Source: Chrysomallon squamiferum (taxonomy: Eukaryota; Mollusca; Gastropoda; Neomphalida; Peltospiridae). Taken from it: DNA of 47,500 nucleotides. Position 1 is the first letter of the stretch; each line of letters starts with the position of its first letter. Shown one piece after another: positions 45,911 to 47,500 of this stretch. Location of the stretch: contig CM022668.1 of NCBI GenBank assembly GCA_012295275.1, positions 2,565,489 to 2,612,988 on the forward strand, written 5' to 3'. The notes beneath the pieces are model-generated. The model searched no databases, was not told the origin of the DNA, and saw only the letters and a program-made list of their open reading frames with translations. The translations under genes and the position numbers were made by a program.

Positions 45911-46110
45911 AGACATTATTACACCAACATTTCATACTGAGATATTATTCAGAATTGAGATGTGATAAAATTAAATATTGAAATATAATCAAAAATGTAT
46001 TATTCAGATTTGGTACAAGATTTAATATTGAAATATTATTCAAATAAGATTAAAAAATATTAATATTTATATATAATTCACAACTGAATATTTAACCAAT
46101 ATGAGTTACA
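45911..46110. other. AT-rich intronic DNA
   Basis: Loose repetition of 'ATATTGAAATAT' phrases. Nothing else recognised. Confidence 0.5.
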
Positions 46111-46250
46111 AAAAGCCATAGTAAGTGTTTTCATGTAAATGGGAAGGTGCATATATAGTAGACATCTTCTTGCTAAGAAAAACTGATGGATAACAAATAA
46201 GATTTTTCTCCTAACAATACCATCATTATATAAACTGTATATGAATTTAT
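46111..46250. repeat. Dispersed repeat, copy 2
   Basis: GCCATAGTAAGTGTTTTCAT, TGGGAAGGTGCATATA (46,140), 'CATCTTCTTGCT', 'AACTGA' and ATAAACTGTATATGAA correspond in order to copy 1 at 25,945-26,050. Its right end runs into the perfect hairpin at 46,229. Confidence 0.55.
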
Positions 46251-46290
46251 TTCTTCTATATACAAGAAATAAATTCATATACAGTTTATA
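46229..46290. other. Perfect 27-bp-arm hairpin with 8-nt loop
   Basis: The left arm 46,229-46,255 begins TATAAACTGTATATGAATTT. The right arm 46,264-46,290 is its exact reverse complement, and the loop is CTATATAC. A 62-nt stem-loop of this perfection is in the size range of a small-RNA precursor, but perfect pairing in AT-rich DNA can also be a recent snap-back or the end of a mobile element. Confidence 0.95.
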
Positions 46291-47500
46291 ATAGTGAAAC
46301 CTTTTTTACATTCTGAATTTTATTTTTAATATTTAGCAAGGACAAAAGTTAAAATTGTTATTTTCTCACAGCCAGTGTTAAACCAGCTTTTCTTTTACAT
46401 TAACATCTTTCATCTCATTTTAATAGGTCATTTAAAAAAATTAATAAATAAGAACCAAAAAAATGAAGAAGAAATTTACCCATCAAACTTTAAATGCAGG
46501 ATTCATTATTCACAAATAATTTATCTTGTGCAGTAATTTCAGTATTACATGTCTTGCAGACACAAATAACTGTCATATTTCATGGTTACTGGCTTATTAT
46601 AAAAAAAATACCCGAAACAACAACAACAACCAACAAACATTAATTACTTGTCTGAGGGATAAAATGAATGAGAAGATTTAGTTTTGTGAAAATAAAGAAA
46701 TTGTCAGGATTTTCTGCTAAACCACAGATTTGTTTAAATCAACAAAACAGAAGAAAAATAAAGGATAGAAAAAGAATTTGACTGATGGTGAATGGTAGAA
46801 AAAACTTGAATAAAAAAAAGTGAAAAAAACAACAAATTAAATAAAAATTAAGAGTGAACAAACCAAACAGAAATGAAAAAAAAAGTAATAATTATAAAAA
46901 AAATAAGAATAAAACTAAAAAATATGCATATATGAGAAATAATTTTAAAAAAAACAGTGAAAAAGTTCAGAGTTTAGTCATTGTGTGCTTGATGTCTGTG
47001 AAGATTAGATAGAACTGAGACTTGTATTTAGATTTAAATCTAAATCTGTAACACAAAACAAACACAACAATGAAATCATCCTTCAAACACACAAACACTT
47101 TTAGTGTAAATGCTTTTATATGTTTTAATCAAACAAGAGTTTTGTTTGTTTATTTGTTTGTTGGTGTTTTCTTGATGTTTTTTTTGTGGTTGTTGTTGTT
47201 TATCTATTTACTTACTTATTAATACAAAGATTTATTTATATACTTATTTACTTCAGTCAGTATTTAGTTATTTTTGGCCTATTTATGCATTTATTAATTA
47301 ATTAATTTATTTAGTTACTTACTTTTTATAGTATTTATTAACTTGTTCATTCATTTATTAATTTACTAGTTTATTTATTTTATTTTCTTACATACCTACT
47401 TATGTAAGTATTTATTTATTTATTTACTTACTTACTTATTCATTCATTCATCCAAGCCATTGAGTTGAGTTTAAACAAGATCTGTGAACTGAGATATTTA
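46291..47500. other. AT-rich DNA to window end
   Basis: No second C1 half-exon or other domain recognised. Contains an ACAACAACAACA run at about 46,617-46,630, A-rich DNA at 46,800-46,960, GATTTAAATC palindromes at about 47,030, and TTTA/TTAC-type low complexity at 47,200-47,450. Confidence 0.6.

Overview
This is eukaryotic nuclear DNA: very AT-rich, almost gene-free, with splice-signal gene structure and a very large load of microsatellites and minisatellites. By my own tally roughly 18 kb of the 47.5 kb is simple or tandem repeat. The one recognisable gene fragment is animal: a half C1 zinc-finger exon closest to the tensin family. tRNA-like SINE relics, long AT-rich introns and this repeat load suggest a mollusc, perhaps a coleoid cephalopod. 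That taxon call is inference, not something the sequence proves.

Layout. 1-1,280: TG/CA repeats and a 79-bp duplication. 1,283-4,080: one large minisatellite of interleaved 24-bp and 18-bp units with higher-order structure. 4,190-10,440: AT-rich DNA with several diverged tandem repeats (about 100-bp, 36-bp and 27-bp units). 10,500-20,370: CCAAT-rich patch, large TG, trinucleotide and CATA arrays, a weak exon candidate (13,706), a second weak first-exon candidate (15,063), a phased TAATCC cluster (16,677-16,738), an ideal G-quadruplex motif (17,655) and a long inverted repeat near 19,100. 20,850-34,300: AT-rich DNA with islands of complex sequence that look like conserved non-coding elements (20,850; 22,480; 24,500; 26,580; 33,280), between tandem arrays and SINE-like relics. 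34,360-37,500: CT, 56-bp, TG/TA, TAG and TTCA arrays.

38,245-44,883: the gene. A short basic first coding exon (30 codons, phase-0 donor) and, 6.4 kb downstream, a phase-0 exon carrying the N-terminal half of an atypical C1 domain (HX12CX2CX10C) fit together as the 5' end of a plus-strand tensin-like focal-adhesion gene. The rest lies beyond the window. The next intron opens directly into a 12-bp minisatellite of about 1 kb that stays open in frame with the C1 exon. The window closes with AT-rich intronic DNA holding a perfect 27-bp-arm hairpin and a second copy of a dispersed repeat.

Most long open frames here come from microsatellites (poly-VC, HT, SL, RE, TTT, LLL) and are not treated as genes. 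I saw no prokaryotic genes, CRISPR array, rRNA or intact tRNA.
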